Assembly: GCF_900637845.1 (NCBI RefSeq)
Contig: NZ_LR134439.1
Coordinates: 1,178,001 to 1,242,000 of the forward strand
DNA length: 64,000 bases
Reading direction: 5' to 3'
From: Erysipelothrix rhusiopathiae
GTDB taxonomy: Bacteria > Bacillota_I > Bacilli_A > Erysipelotrichales > Erysipelotrichaceae
In this document: one piece after another, positions 1 through 7,104 of the stretch
How positions within the stretch are numbered: the first letter of the stretch is position 1
Layout: each line of letters begins with the position of its first letter
Notes under the pieces: generated by a model
What the model was told of the DNA's origin: nothing
Databases searched by the model: none
What the model saw: the letters and a program-made list of their open reading frames with translations, nothing else
Position numbers and translations under genes: made by a program

Positions 1-458
1 GAAACAAATTTATAAGCGTCTTTACTTCCACCTGGCATAATAGCAGGTCCAAAACGAGCACCTTCTTCACCACCAGAAATACCTACACCTAAATAACGGA
101 ATCCAAGGGCTTCAATTTCTTGTGTACGACGAATGGTATCTTTAAAATTAGAATTACCACCATCCATAATGATGTCACCCTTGTTAAGGAGTGGAATTAA
201 ATTTTCAATTACTTTATCGACAGCAGGTCCCGCTTTAACCATAAGGATGATCTTACGAGGTGCTTCGAGTGAAGTCACAAAATCTTCTAAGCTTTCGAAA
301 AGACTTAAATTTTCGTGTGGGTTTTCTTGAATTACTTTTTGACCAACAGCATATGTACGATTATAAATCGATACATTATACCCGTGATCAGCCATATTAA
401 GGGCTAGGTTTGACCCCATGACTGCAAGTCCAATAACACCTATATCATTTTTTTTCAT
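1..458 (-). CDS. gnd: 6-phosphogluconate dehydrogenase, decarboxylating (3' end outside window)
   Basis: Partial gene: the N-terminal 152 residues read leftward off the window edge. The product oxidatively decarboxylates 6-phosphogluconate to ribulose 5-phosphate with NADP+ in the cytosolic pentose phosphate pathway. Visible signatures are the Rossmann motif GVIGLAVMG at residues 7-15, the family motif MDGGNSNFKDT near residue 100, and GISGGEEGARFGPAIMPGG near 125-145, which is diagnostic for Gnd. The ATG at 456-458 is preceded on the minus strand by GGAGGT (463-468) with 4-bp spacing to the start. The catalytic Lys and the C-terminal helical domain lie beyond the edge. It is followed upstream (to the right) by gpmA, also on the minus strand, but a terminator separates them. 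Confidence 0.93.
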   Translation of the reverse strand, partial: MKKNDIGVIGLAVMGSNLALNMADHGYNVSIYNRTYAVGQKVIQENPHENLSLFESLEDFVTSLEAPRKIILMVKAGPAVDKVIENLIPLLNKGDIIMDGGNSNFKDTIRRTQEIEALGFRYLGVGISGGEEGARFGPAIMPGGSKDAYKFV

Positions 459-535
459 AATTACCTCCAAAGTCTATAACTATTGTACAAAAATCTAAGC
501 TAATAAACTAGCCTTATAACTTAGACCAACAAGAA

Positions 536-560
536 AAAAAACGAGTGAGACTCGTTTTTT
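536..560 (-). terminator. Rho-independent terminator of gpmA
   Basis: Arms ACGAGT (541-546) and ACTCGT (550-555) around GAG, extended by A/T pairs. Read on the minus strand, the hairpin ends in a run of eight T. It lies directly after the gpmA stop. Confidence 0.85.
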
Positions 561-564
561 AAAT

Positions 565-1314
565 TTATTTAGCTTTTCCTTGGTTTGCGACTGCTTCCAT
601 TTTAGCTTTAAGTGCTTCTTGGTCACCGAGGTAGTATTTGTTTACAACATTAAAGTCGTTATCAAATTCATAAACCAAAGGAACTCCTGTAGGGATGTTT
701 ACCTTCATGATTTCTTCATCACTCATATTGTCAAAATATTTAACAAGTGAACGTAATGAGTTACCATGAGCAACAATAAGAACACGTTTTCCATCTAACA
801 TTTGAGGTTTAATTGTTTCTTCAAAATAAGGAACAGCACGTTCAATTGTTTCTTTTAAGGATTCGTGTAATGGTAAGATATCTTTATCTTCTACATTACG
901 GTATGCTTCCATGTTACGTGGAGCACGTTCGTCAGTAGGATCTAATTCTGGAGGTTTAACGTCAAATGAACGTCTCCAAATAAGAACTTGGTCTTCACCA
1001 TATTTCGCAGCTGTTTCAGCTTTATCTAAACCTTGTAACGCACCGTAGTGACGTTCGTTAAGTCTCCAATCTTTAACGATTGGTAACCATGTACGTTCCA
1101 TTTCATTTAAAATATTGTCCATAGTGTGGATTGCACGTTTTAAGTATGAAGTATAAACGATATCGAAATCGTAACCTTCTTCTTTAAGCATACGTCCACC
1201 AAGTTTAGCTTCTTCTACACCTTTTTCTGAAAGTTCTACATCAGCCCATCCAGTAAAGAGGTTCTTTTCGTTCCATTCACTTTCACCGTGACGAACTACA
1301 ACTAATTTCATCAT
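565..1314 (-). CDS. gpmA: 2,3-bisphosphoglycerate-dependent phosphoglycerate mutase
   Basis: Glycolytic enzyme interconverting 3- and 2-phosphoglycerate through a phosphohistidine. The N-terminus carries the RHGESEWN motif (catalytic His9 in the chosen frame), then [14 protein letters not shown], the ERHYGALQG segment, and a second histidine motif [10 protein letters not shown] near residue 185. All are typical of the cofactor-dependent dPGM family, and the length of 249 residues fits. I chose the ATG at 1312-1314 because GGAGG (1324-1328 on the complementary strand) sits 8-9 bases upstream; a TTG at 1318-1320 would be only 2-3 bases from it. The gene appears to be a single transcription unit ending in the hairpin at 536-560. 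Confidence 0.95.
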   Translation of the reverse strand: MMKLVVVRHGESEWNEKNLFTGWADVELSEKGVEEAKLGGRMLKEEGYDFDIVYTSYLKRAIHTMDNILNEMERTWLPIVKDWRLNERHYGALQGLDKAETAAKYGEDQVLIWRRSFDVKPPELDPTDERAPRNMEAYRNVEDKDILPLHESLKETIERAVPYFEETIKPQMLDGKRVLIVAHGNSLRSLVKYFDNMSDEEIMKVNIPTGVPLVYEFDNDFNVVNKYYLGDQEALKAKMEAVANQGKAK

Positions 1315-1428
1315 AATCAATTCCTCCTAGTTCTTTAATCATTTTACACCATTCCTTTTCTAAAATCTACATTATCCAGACTAGTTCACAAACTTGAAAA
1401 TTACACAATCATCTTTAGAGCATATGGT

Positions 1429-1458
1429 TTGAATTAACATAGTCAGCAACTATATAAT
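1429..1458 (+). promoter_or_regulatory. Promoter of the nitroreductase gene
   Basis: -35 TTGAAT (1429-1434) and -10 TATAAT (1453-1458) are separated by 18 bp, about 30 bp before the GGAGG and start codon. Confidence 0.6.
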
Positions 1459-1496
1459 ATAATTCGTAAAACATAGTGACTCAGGAGGTAAATGTC

Positions 1497-2093
1497 ATGA
1501 CTAAGATTTTTGAAGATTTAGAACTTAGACGTTCTCGATATGGATTATCAAAGGAAGCAGTTTTAACCGAAGAGGAAGTAATTGAATTGGTAGAAGCATC
1601 AGTTCAACATACACCATCAGCATTTAATGCTCAAACACAACGCGCAGTCGTTTTATTTGGAAAACACAGTGATACATTTTGGGACTTAACACGTGAAGCA
1701 TTACGTAAAGTAGCGCCTGAAGAAGGCTTTGAAAATACAGTTACGAAATTGGAAAGCTTCAAACAAGGTCAAGGAACAATTCTTTATTATATTGACACTG
1801 ATGTTGTGAAAGGCTTACAAGATCAATTTGCACTTTATGCAGATAATTTCCCAATTTGGGCAGAACAAGAAAATGGAATGATGCAATTGGTAACATGGAC
1901 CGCTTTAGCAGGTGCGGGAATCGGAGCTTCCGTACAACATTACAATCCCCTTGTGGATGCAAGTGCAGCTGAGGCTTTTGAAATTCCATCAAGTTGGAAA
2001 TTAGTTGCGCAAATGCCATTTGGTAAAGCAATTGATGAAGTACAACCTAAAACACTTCAAGATGTAAAGGGTAAAGTAAAAGTTTTTAAATAA
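1497..2093 (+). CDS. Nitroreductase family protein (Frm2/HBN1/CinD-like)
   Basis: A 198-residue FMN-dependent oxidoreductase of the small nitroreductase group that includes yeast Frm2/Hbn1 and lactococcal CinD, likely reducing nitroaromatics or quinones with NAD(P)H. Signs: the FMN-binding RRSRYGLS near the N-terminus, VQHTPSAFNAQTQRAVVLFG (residues about 40-60), and the C-terminal GAGIGASVQHYNP...LVAQMPFGKA typical of this clade. The ATG at 1497 is chosen: GGAGG at 1483-1487 suits it, while the upstream ATG at 1492 runs straight into a stop. It has its own promoter and a terminator, so it is monocistronic. The physiological substrate cannot be read from the sequence. A role in oxidative or metal stress is only by analogy with CinD. 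Confidence 0.85.
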   Translation: MTKIFEDLELRRSRYGLSKEAVLTEEEVIELVEASVQHTPSAFNAQTQRAVVLFGKHSDTFWDLTREALRKVAPEEGFENTVTKLESFKQGQGTILYYIDTDVVKGLQDQFALYADNFPIWAEQENGMMQLVTWTALAGAGIGASVQHYNPLVDASAAEAFEIPSSWKLVAQMPFGKAIDEVQPKTLQDVKGKVKVFK

Positions 2094-2100
2094 GTAAAAA

Positions 2101-2133
2101 AAAAACAATCAGATTGAGCTGATTGTTTTTTTT
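2101..2133. terminator. Bidirectional terminator
   Basis: CAATCAG (2106-2112) and CTGATTG (2119-2125) flanked by A8 on the left and T10 on the right. It serves the nitroreductase gene and the convergent hydrolase gene. Confidence 0.9.
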
Positions 2134-2908
2134 ATTCTACTTTATAGATTTGAATCGTGTCATCGTCATCGAAGAAATGATAGGCTAAATCGGAAAACGA
2201 TTCAGGATGGGCAAGTACGGCGGGGTACTTACCATTTTTAAATAAATAAATCGAGGTATGTCGAACCTTTTTAAGGAGACAATTATAGATATGGATGTAA
2301 TGACATTTACGAATGCGTTGATCATCACGACATCCCGTTAAAAGAAGGGGAGCACGTAGGTTACTCAAATCATCGAAGTAGGGTGTATTCCCAAACTCTA
2401 AGATTGCATTGGTTTCATTAACCACTGTTGTATGCCATTTTTTTCCATGAATTCTTCGGAGGTTAAATTTTCCCGGTATACTGGAAAGTAACTTTCGACG
2501 TTCAAGCGCGAGAGATTCAAGAAATTGAGGGCTTGATGATTCACCTTGAAAGTTATCGGCAATGATTTTGTGGATGCGTCCAGGTTCTTTAAGAGCGATA
2601 TTTACTGCAACAATCGCACCACCACTCATTCCCACTAACTTCACATCCCGATAATCTTTGATATGAATCAGTTCTAAGACTTGAGCAGCCTCATAAGCCC
2701 AAATATCAAGTGGGAATGTATCAATCTGCTCGGATTTCCCATAGCCTAAAAAATCAATCAGAACGACTTTAAAGTCATCTTTATATAAATCAATAATCGG
2801 TTTAAAAACATCAGATGATGATGCATTACCATGTAGGAAAATCAAGGGGTCTCCCATACCGAATTCTTCATAAAAGATCTCATGCCCCATAAACTTAAAA
2901 TAAGACAT
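2132..2908 (-). CDS. Alpha/beta hydrolase fold protein
   Basis: 258-residue cytosolic alpha/beta hydrolase. The oxyanion-side motif is LIFLHGNASSSDVF (residues 22-35), followed by IDFLGYGKS, and the nucleophile elbow is GMSGG with Ser95. An acidic residue candidate lies in LTGCRDDQR. Unusually, the C-terminal GHxxPxxxxPE signature that supplies the catalytic His reads GKYPAVLAHPE, with Lys227 in the His position. The only nearby histidine is His234. It may therefore use another His or have lost classical hydrolase activity. The start at 2908 has GGAGGTT upstream on the minus strand. A TATAAT at 2938-2943 (complement) with TG one base upstream is its probable promoter. Substrate unknown. Confidence 0.8.
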   Translation of the reverse strand: MSYFKFMGHEIFYEEFGMGDPLIFLHGNASSSDVFKPIIDLYKDDFKVVLIDFLGYGKSEQIDTFPLDIWAYEAAQVLELIHIKDYRDVKLVGMSGGAIVAVNIALKEPGRIHKIIADNFQGESSSPQFLESLALERRKLLSSIPGKFNLRRIHGKKWHTTVVNETNAILEFGNTPYFDDLSNLRAPLLLTGCRDDQRIRKCHYIHIYNCLLKKVRHTSIYLFKNGKYPAVLAHPESFSDLAYHFFDDDDTIQIYKVE

Positions 2909-2936
2909 TGTGTAACCTCCAAAATTACAATATGCA

Positions 2937-2946
2937 CATTATAGCA
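2937..2946 (-). promoter_or_regulatory. Extended -10 promoter of the alpha/beta hydrolase gene
   Basis: On the minus strand TGcTATAAT, with -10 complementary to 2938-2943, about 30 bp before the start. No good -35. Confidence 0.5.
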
Positions 2947-3074
2947 AACTCTTATGAATAAAACACAAAGAATGATTAAGTTCTAATTTTTACTCCAAAT
3001 AGATGTTTAAGAAAAAAGATAATAAGGATAAAAAAGACTGTGATAAAATAGAAAATGAAAGGAGGATTTTTAGG

Positions 3075-3206
3075 AATTTAAGCGCCTGGCTCATATAGAG
3101 CGACGAGGAAAGAGGAGAATCGAGACTTCGGCGGATGCCTCTTCGGTTATATGGAATCGTAAGATAAGGACAAATTGAACAAATCCCTTATCACCCATAA
3201 TCTTAA
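3075..3206 (+). ncRNA. glmS ribozyme (glucosamine-6-phosphate-activated)
   Basis: The 5' UTR of glmS contains the conserved glmS ribozyme core. AAGCGCC (3080-3086) gives a predicted cleavage site between 3081 and 3082. GACGAGGA (3102-3109) and a TCGAGAC...TTCGGCGGATGCC segment (about 3120-3139) follow, with the AGAGG/CCTCT pseudoknot pairing. P3/P4 hairpins run to about 3206, where TAAGAT (near 3163) pairs with ATCTTA. In this family GlcN6P acts as a coenzyme for self-cleavage, which destabilises the mRNA and lowers GlmS. It ends about 9 bp before the glmS ribosome-binding site, as usual. Boundaries are by eye. Confidence 0.93.
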
Positions 3207-3227
3207 ATATAATAGGAGATATATAAT

Positions 3228-5039
3228 ATGTGTGGAATTGTAGGATATGTTGGCACGCGCAATGCTGTCGACGTTTTAACTGTGGGATTATCCCACTTGG
3301 AGTACCGAGGGTATGACTCGGTTGGTTTAGCGATTCAAGAAGGCAAAAAATTAATAACGTATAAAGAAAAAGGGAAAATAAAGAATCTGGAAAAGCAACT
3401 TGAAGCAGCTCGTGAAGGGGAGCCATCCTGTGGTATTGGCCACACGCGTTGGGCAACGCATGGTCGCGCCTCTAAAAATAACGCTCATCCACATGGCACG
3501 GAAAACGTTGTGTTGGTACATAATGGCATCATTGAGAATTATTTAGAAATAAAAGAAGAACTCTTGGCACTTGGTTACAGTTTTGAATCTGAAACAGATT
3601 CTGAAGTTGCCGCAAAGTATTTGGATTACCTTACAAAGCAATCAATTTCAAACCAAAAAGCCATTGAATTACTCTGTGACCGGATTCATGGTAGTTATGC
3701 TTTTGCGATTATGTTTTCAAACGAACACGATGTTCTTTATGGTATTCGTTACGGAAGTCCCTTGTGTCTAGGGATCGGAAAAGATGAAATGTTTCTTGGT
3801 TCGGATATGTCACCAATTTTGAGTTATACCAATGAGTATATACTTCTTGATGATCGTGAAATTGTCCGTCTTGAATCGGATTCGTTTGTGGTGTATCGAT
3901 CTGATGGTATCGAAGTTAAAGATAAAGTAATTCATTTTGCGAATTGGAATCAAGAATCATCAGATCGCCAATTGTTTGAACATTTTATGTTGAAGGAAAT
4001 TCATGAACAACCAGATGTTCTTGATCGAACATTAAGAACTTATACACAAGCTGATGATGAGGGTTCGTTAAACGTATCCTTACCCATCCCCTGTGATTTT
4101 TTTACAAACATTAAAACCATCCACATTATTGCATGTGGTACTGCACTTTATGCAGGATTATGCGCAAAGTATTGGATTGAAGCCGAAACGAATTACCGGG
4201 TCATGGTTCATACAGCGAGCGAGTTTCGCTATTATCCTTTAAAGCTCGATGACGATGACTGTGCATGGTTTATTTCGCAAAGTGGGGAAACCGCAGACAG
4301 TCTTGCGTGTTTACGTATGGTGTCGGAGCAAGGTATCAAAACACTTGGAATTGTGAACACGCAAGGATCTTCAATTGCCCGTGAAGTCGATGTGTGTGTA
4401 TATACTTGTGCGGGATTTGAGAAGTCTGTAGCAAGTACTAAAGCATATACGGCACAGTTAGCCTTGCTTTATCTCATCACCTTAGTGTTGCAAGACACGA
4501 GTCATCCACATCAAGCACTTGTAAAGTTTCAAGAATGTGTCACCGCTCAACAAGCGCTCCTTGAACAAACCGATGCGATTGAGACATTAGCACGCAAGTT
4601 TATGGATGTCTCGGCTGTGTTTTTCTTAGGAAGAGGGCTTGACTATGCGACATCCGTTGAAGCTTCCCTCAAACTTAAAGAAGTTTCCTATGTTATGAGT
4701 GATGCTTATCCAGCAGGAGAGTTAAAACATGGTACGCTTGCCTTGATTGATCCGGATGTTCTTTCTGTTTTTACTTTAACGCAAATGAACACCAAAGAAA
4801 AAACACTCAGCAATGTGCAAGAAGTACAAGCAAGAGCGGGTAAGGTTCTCATCATAAGCAGTGACGCCGCCTTGTCAAACGCATATGACGAAGTACTTTT
4901 GATACCGAAGGTGGATGATGCCTTAATGCCTTTTATCAGTGTGATTGCACATCAGTTATTTGCATATTATAGTGCGAATATTAGAGATTGTGATATTGAT
5001 TGCCCGCGAAATCTTGCGAAATCGGTTACGGTAGAATAA
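3228..5039 (+). CDS. glmS: Glutamine--fructose-6-phosphate aminotransferase (isomerizing)
   Basis: Makes glucosamine-6-phosphate from fructose-6-phosphate and glutamine, the entry step to UDP-GlcNAc for peptidoglycan and teichoic acids. The N-terminal class II glutaminase domain starts MCGIVGYVG, with Cys2 as nucleophile after Met removal, then HTRWATHG and NGIIENY. Two SIS sugar-isomerase domains follow (about residues 285-415 and 455-590) with the SQSGETADS and STKAYTAQ motifs. The C-terminus PRNLAKSVTVE is the conserved GlmS tail. The length of 603 residues is normal. GGAG at 3215-3218 sits 9 bp from the ATG. The preceding ribozyme indicates product feedback at the RNA level. The gene is monocistronic, bounded by a strong terminator. 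Confidence 0.98.
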   Translation: MCGIVGYVGTRNAVDVLTVGLSHLEYRGYDSVGLAIQEGKKLITYKEKGKIKNLEKQLEAAREGEPSCGIGHTRWATHGRASKNNAHPHGTENVVLVHNGIIENYLEIKEELLALGYSFESETDSEVAAKYLDYLTKQSISNQKAIELLCDRIHGSYAFAIMFSNEHDVLYGIRYGSPLCLGIGKDEMFLGSDMSPILSYTNEYILLDDREIVRLESDSFVVYRSDGIEVKDKVIHFANWNQESSDRQLFEHFMLKEIHEQPDVLDRTLRTYTQADDEGSLNVSLPIPCDFFTNIKTIHIIACGTALYAGLCAKYWIEAETNYRVMVHTASEFRYYPLKLDDDDCAWFISQSGETADSLACLRMVSEQGIKTLGIVNTQGSSIAREVDVCVYTCAGFEKSVASTKAYTAQLALLYLITLVLQDTSHPHQALVKFQECVTAQQALLEQTDAIETLARKFMDVSAVFFLGRGLDYATSVEASLKLKEVSYVMSDAYPAGELKHGTLALIDPDVLSVFTLTQMNTKEKTLSNVQEVQARAGKVLIISSDAALSNAYDEVLLIPKVDDALMPFISVIAHQLFAYYSANIRDCDIDCPRNLAKSVTVE

Positions 5040-5068
5040 AAAAACGTATCTTCGGATACGTTTTTTTT
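5040..5068. terminator. Bidirectional terminator with UUCG loop
   Basis: AACGTATC / GATACGTT around a TTCG tetraloop (5051-5054), with A-run before and T8 after. Shared by glmS and the convergent pepC. Confidence 0.93.
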
Positions 5069-5100
5069 ATTTATCGTTTAATTAGAAATACACTCAGTTT

Positions 5101-6420
5101 TTATTTCACAAGCGCAAGGGCACCCATTGGATCCCATGGTTCAAGTTCAATGACTTGATCACTTTCTAGCGCTTCAAGATAATCTTTAGGTACATATTTC
5201 TTATCCACCATAACTTGGTAGTTGTATTCATCAAACCATTCATCCGTCATGGTGTAATAGCCTTTACGTGCATTACGATCAGTTCCCCAACTGTTTTCAA
5301 CGTTCCAACGTGTTGGTTTTCCATTCTCATCTAAATTAACGCCCACAAATACCATTGCATGCGTCATCAAACTATCACCATAATCAAGACGACCGGCTTT
5401 ATCAAGATTTAATTCAGTGTTTAAAACACCTTTGAAATCAAAGGCATCTTTAGCCATAATACCGTTATCGCGATCATGCATTTGTCCAACATCACATCCA
5501 AACCATACAGGTTTTCCATCTTGAAGTTGGGCAATCGCAGCTTCTTTTAAGATATGGCTGGGAGCATTCACATATTTAATTGGATCGGCTTCTTTTACCG
5601 TACCTAAATATTTAACGGTAAATGCTTTTCCATAAGGCTTATCTTTAGTAGGGGCATTAATGATACTTACTTTATCCTTAAGGTTCCAACCTACATACTG
5701 ATTCATAAAATCAACCGGTGTAATGGTATCGATTTTTTTGTAATTACCATCTTTATCATGGTATTCATAACTGAATGATTCAGGTGGTGTTCCAAGACAT
5801 AAACATAGAATATGATAAATTTCATATAACATTTCATCTTTACTACGTGGGTTTTCGGATTCGCGTAGTTCATAAGCAAATTCGCGAAGTTTTGATGTGA
5901 TGATCTTGTTCATAAATGCGGAATTTGAACTGTGGAAAGTTTCAGGCATTGCTTCTTTAGGCACAACACCGTATTTTTCTAAGATTCCTTTAAACATATC
6001 CCATTGACCACCATCTTGAATGGGGCCGGATAGAAGGTGTTGAATCAAACGTCCATCGGTTGGTTCTTCTTTTGTCTCAAGAATACTTTCGAGGAAGTAA
6101 TTTGCTTTTTCAAGTTTATCCCAAAAGAATGGATAGGTTTCTGAAAATTCAAAGGAATCAACATTAAGACATCCAAGGACATCGGCGCGCATTGTGTTAA
6201 GCGATGCGAACATCCAGCAACGTCCACTTGCCTTTTGATTTGTAATTTGACCTGTTTTTGCCTGAACAGAGAAGGCATCAGGATAGCGTGATGATAATGA
6301 ATGATCCACAGCGATGTCGTGAATTCCACTGTGTGTTACTGCGTTTTCGAGCGTACGAGCCGCTTTATTATTTTGATATTCCGATTTAAATTCGGATAAC
6401 AATGATTTTGAAATAGTCAT
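5101..6420 (-). CDS. pepC: Aminopeptidase C (bleomycin hydrolase family C1)
   Basis: Cytosolic papain-like cysteine aminopeptidase of 439 residues. The catalytic Cys68 is in QKASGRCWMFASLN, His354 in MTHAMVFVGV, and Asn376 in NVENSWG. This is the family triad and the length fits (about 440-450). The C-terminal arm ends MGALALVK, consistent with the active-site arm of hexameric PepC enzymes. GGAGGT stands 6 bp before the ATG on the minus strand. A perfect consensus promoter (6466-6494) and two DtxR-like inverted repeats precede it, so metal-responsive control is suggested but not shown. It is transcribed alone and divergently from the small heat-shock gene. Confidence 0.95.
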   Translation of the reverse strand: MTISKSLLSEFKSEYQNNKAARTLENAVTHSGIHDIAVDHSLSSRYPDAFSVQAKTGQITNQKASGRCWMFASLNTMRADVLGCLNVDSFEFSETYPFFWDKLEKANYFLESILETKEEPTDGRLIQHLLSGPIQDGGQWDMFKGILEKYGVVPKEAMPETFHSSNSAFMNKIITSKLREFAYELRESENPRSKDEMLYEIYHILCLCLGTPPESFSYEYHDKDGNYKKIDTITPVDFMNQYVGWNLKDKVSIINAPTKDKPYGKAFTVKYLGTVKEADPIKYVNAPSHILKEAAIAQLQDGKPVWFGCDVGQMHDRDNGIMAKDAFDFKGVLNTELNLDKAGRLDYGDSLMTHAMVFVGVNLDENGKPTRWNVENSWGTDRNARKGYYTMTDEWFDEYNYQVMVDKKYVPKDYLEALESDQVIELEPWDPMGALALVK

Positions 6421-6439
6421 TATAGGACCTCCTGTATTT

Positions 6440-6457
6440 AATTAGGGTCACCTAATT
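6440..6457. promoter_or_regulatory. Inverted-repeat operator in the pepC leader (DtxR/MntR-like)
   Basis: Perfect arms AATTAGG (6440-6446) and CCTAATT (6451-6457) around GTCA. It starts at about +2 relative to the predicted pepC transcription start, where a bound repressor would block transcription. Confidence 0.55.
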
Positions 6458-6465
6458 TAATTGGT

Positions 6466-6494
6466 ATTATACGCCTGTATAATAAGGGTGTCAA
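6466..6494 (-). promoter_or_regulatory. pepC promoter
   Basis: On the minus strand a perfect TTGACA (complement of 6489-6494) and a perfect TATAAT (complement of 6466-6471) with 17 bp between. It is the best sigma-A consensus in the first 10 kb. Confidence 0.85.
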
Positions 6495-6498
6495 GAAA

Positions 6499-6511
6499 GG
6501 TTAGCCTAATT
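6499..6511. promoter_or_regulatory. Second DtxR-like box upstream of the pepC -35
   Basis: The plus strand carries AGGTTAGCCTAA (6498-6509). This matches the core and one flank of the classic DtxR/IdeR box, with TTAG and CTAA arms around a central C. It lies next to the pepC -35 and 10 bp from the first CIRCE. Confidence 0.5.
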
Positions 6512-6519
6512 GTCATTCA

Positions 6520-6546
6520 TTAGCACTCTTGTATTGACAGTGCTAA
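6520..6546 (+). promoter_or_regulatory. CIRCE element 1 (HrcA operator)
   Basis: TTAGCACTC (6520-6528), 9-bp spacer, CAGTGCTAA (6538-6546). It differs from the consensus inverted repeat by one base and overlaps the -35 of the hsp20 promoter. Confidence 0.9.
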
Positions 6547-6561
6547 TTAATGTGATATACT
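6534..6561 (+). promoter_or_regulatory. hsp20 promoter
   Basis: TTGACA (6534-6539), 16 bp, TATACT (6556-6561), with TG at 6553-6554 giving an extended -10. The -35 lies inside CIRCE 1. Confidence 0.85.
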
Positions 6562-6570
6562 AAAGGTGTA

Positions 6571-6597
6571 ATAGCACTCTATGTGGGCGAGTGCTAA
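6571..6597 (+). promoter_or_regulatory. CIRCE element 2 (HrcA operator)
   Basis: ATAGCACTC (6571-6579), 9-bp spacer, GAGTGCTAA (6589-6597), one mismatch from consensus. It is located in the 5' UTR immediately before the AGGAGGT ribosome-binding site of hsp20. Confidence 0.9.
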
Positions 6598-6613
6598 AAT
6601 AGGAGGTAATTAT

Positions 6614-7006
6614 ATGAAACAAACAGTAAGACCGACAACACTTTTAGAAAGCTTGTTTGGTGATGATTTTATGAATAACGCAGGTTATGGAACCGGTGTT
6701 GATATCTATCGTGAAGAAGGAAGTTATTTCGTAGAAATTGAAATGCCAGGATTTGAAAAGGAAGATATTGATATTGAATTTAGTGGTGATATCTTATCCA
6801 TTCAAGCAACGCGTCGCGAATCAGAAGAAAAAGACGAAAAAAATTACTTCTATCGATCACGCAATCAAAAAAACATTAAACGTCAAATTCGCTTTGCGGA
6901 AGTTGATGCGAACGCAATTGATGCAAGCTACCAACAAGGTGTACTCCAAATTACACTTCCAACAAAAGTTGAAGAACACAACTCCAGTAAGATTCGTGTT
7001 CAGTAG
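6614..7006 (+). CDS. Small heat-shock protein, Hsp20/alpha-crystallin family
   Basis: 130-residue ATP-independent holdase chaperone. The alpha-crystallin domain covers about residues 28-120: VDIYREEGSYFVEIEMPGF, DIEFSGDILSIQA, and the conserved YQQGVLQITLP near the end. The C-terminal I-x-V (IRV) anchors oligomers. The start is ATG 6614, 7 bp after AGGAGGT; an in-frame ATG at 6581 lies inside CIRCE 2 and would have no ribosome-binding site. Two CIRCE elements flank the promoter, predicting HrcA repression and heat or misfolding induction. A GAAA-loop terminator follows, so it is monocistronic. No groES, groEL or dnaK is nearby. Confidence 0.93.
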   Translation: MKQTVRPTTLLESLFGDDFMNNAGYGTGVDIYREEGSYFVEIEMPGFEKEDIDIEFSGDILSIQATRRESEEKDEKNYFYRSRNQKNIKRQIRFAEVDANAIDASYQQGVLQITLPTKVEEHNSSKIRVQ

Positions 7007-7030
7007 AAAAGAGGAGAAATCCTCTTTTTT
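7007..7030 (+). terminator. Terminator of hsp20
   Basis: AAAAGAGGA (7007-7015), GAAA loop, TCCTCTTTT then T's. Confidence 0.9.
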
Positions 7031-7076
7031 TGATTTGTTAATTTTTGGTGAACAATGCTCACCTTTGAACGAAGGG

Positions 7077-7085
7077 TGTTATAAT
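7077..7085 (+). promoter_or_regulatory. Extended -10 promoter of cca operon
   Basis: TGtTATAAT (7077-7085), 19 bp before the cca start; no convincing -35. Confidence 0.55.
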
Positions 7086-7104
7086 TTAAGTGGAGTTGAT
7101 GCAA

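Noticed and set aside
3091-3456. 121-residue minus-strand frame across the glmS ribozyme and start
   Set aside because: It runs antisense to the ribozyme and glmS and has no ribosome-binding site or family signal.
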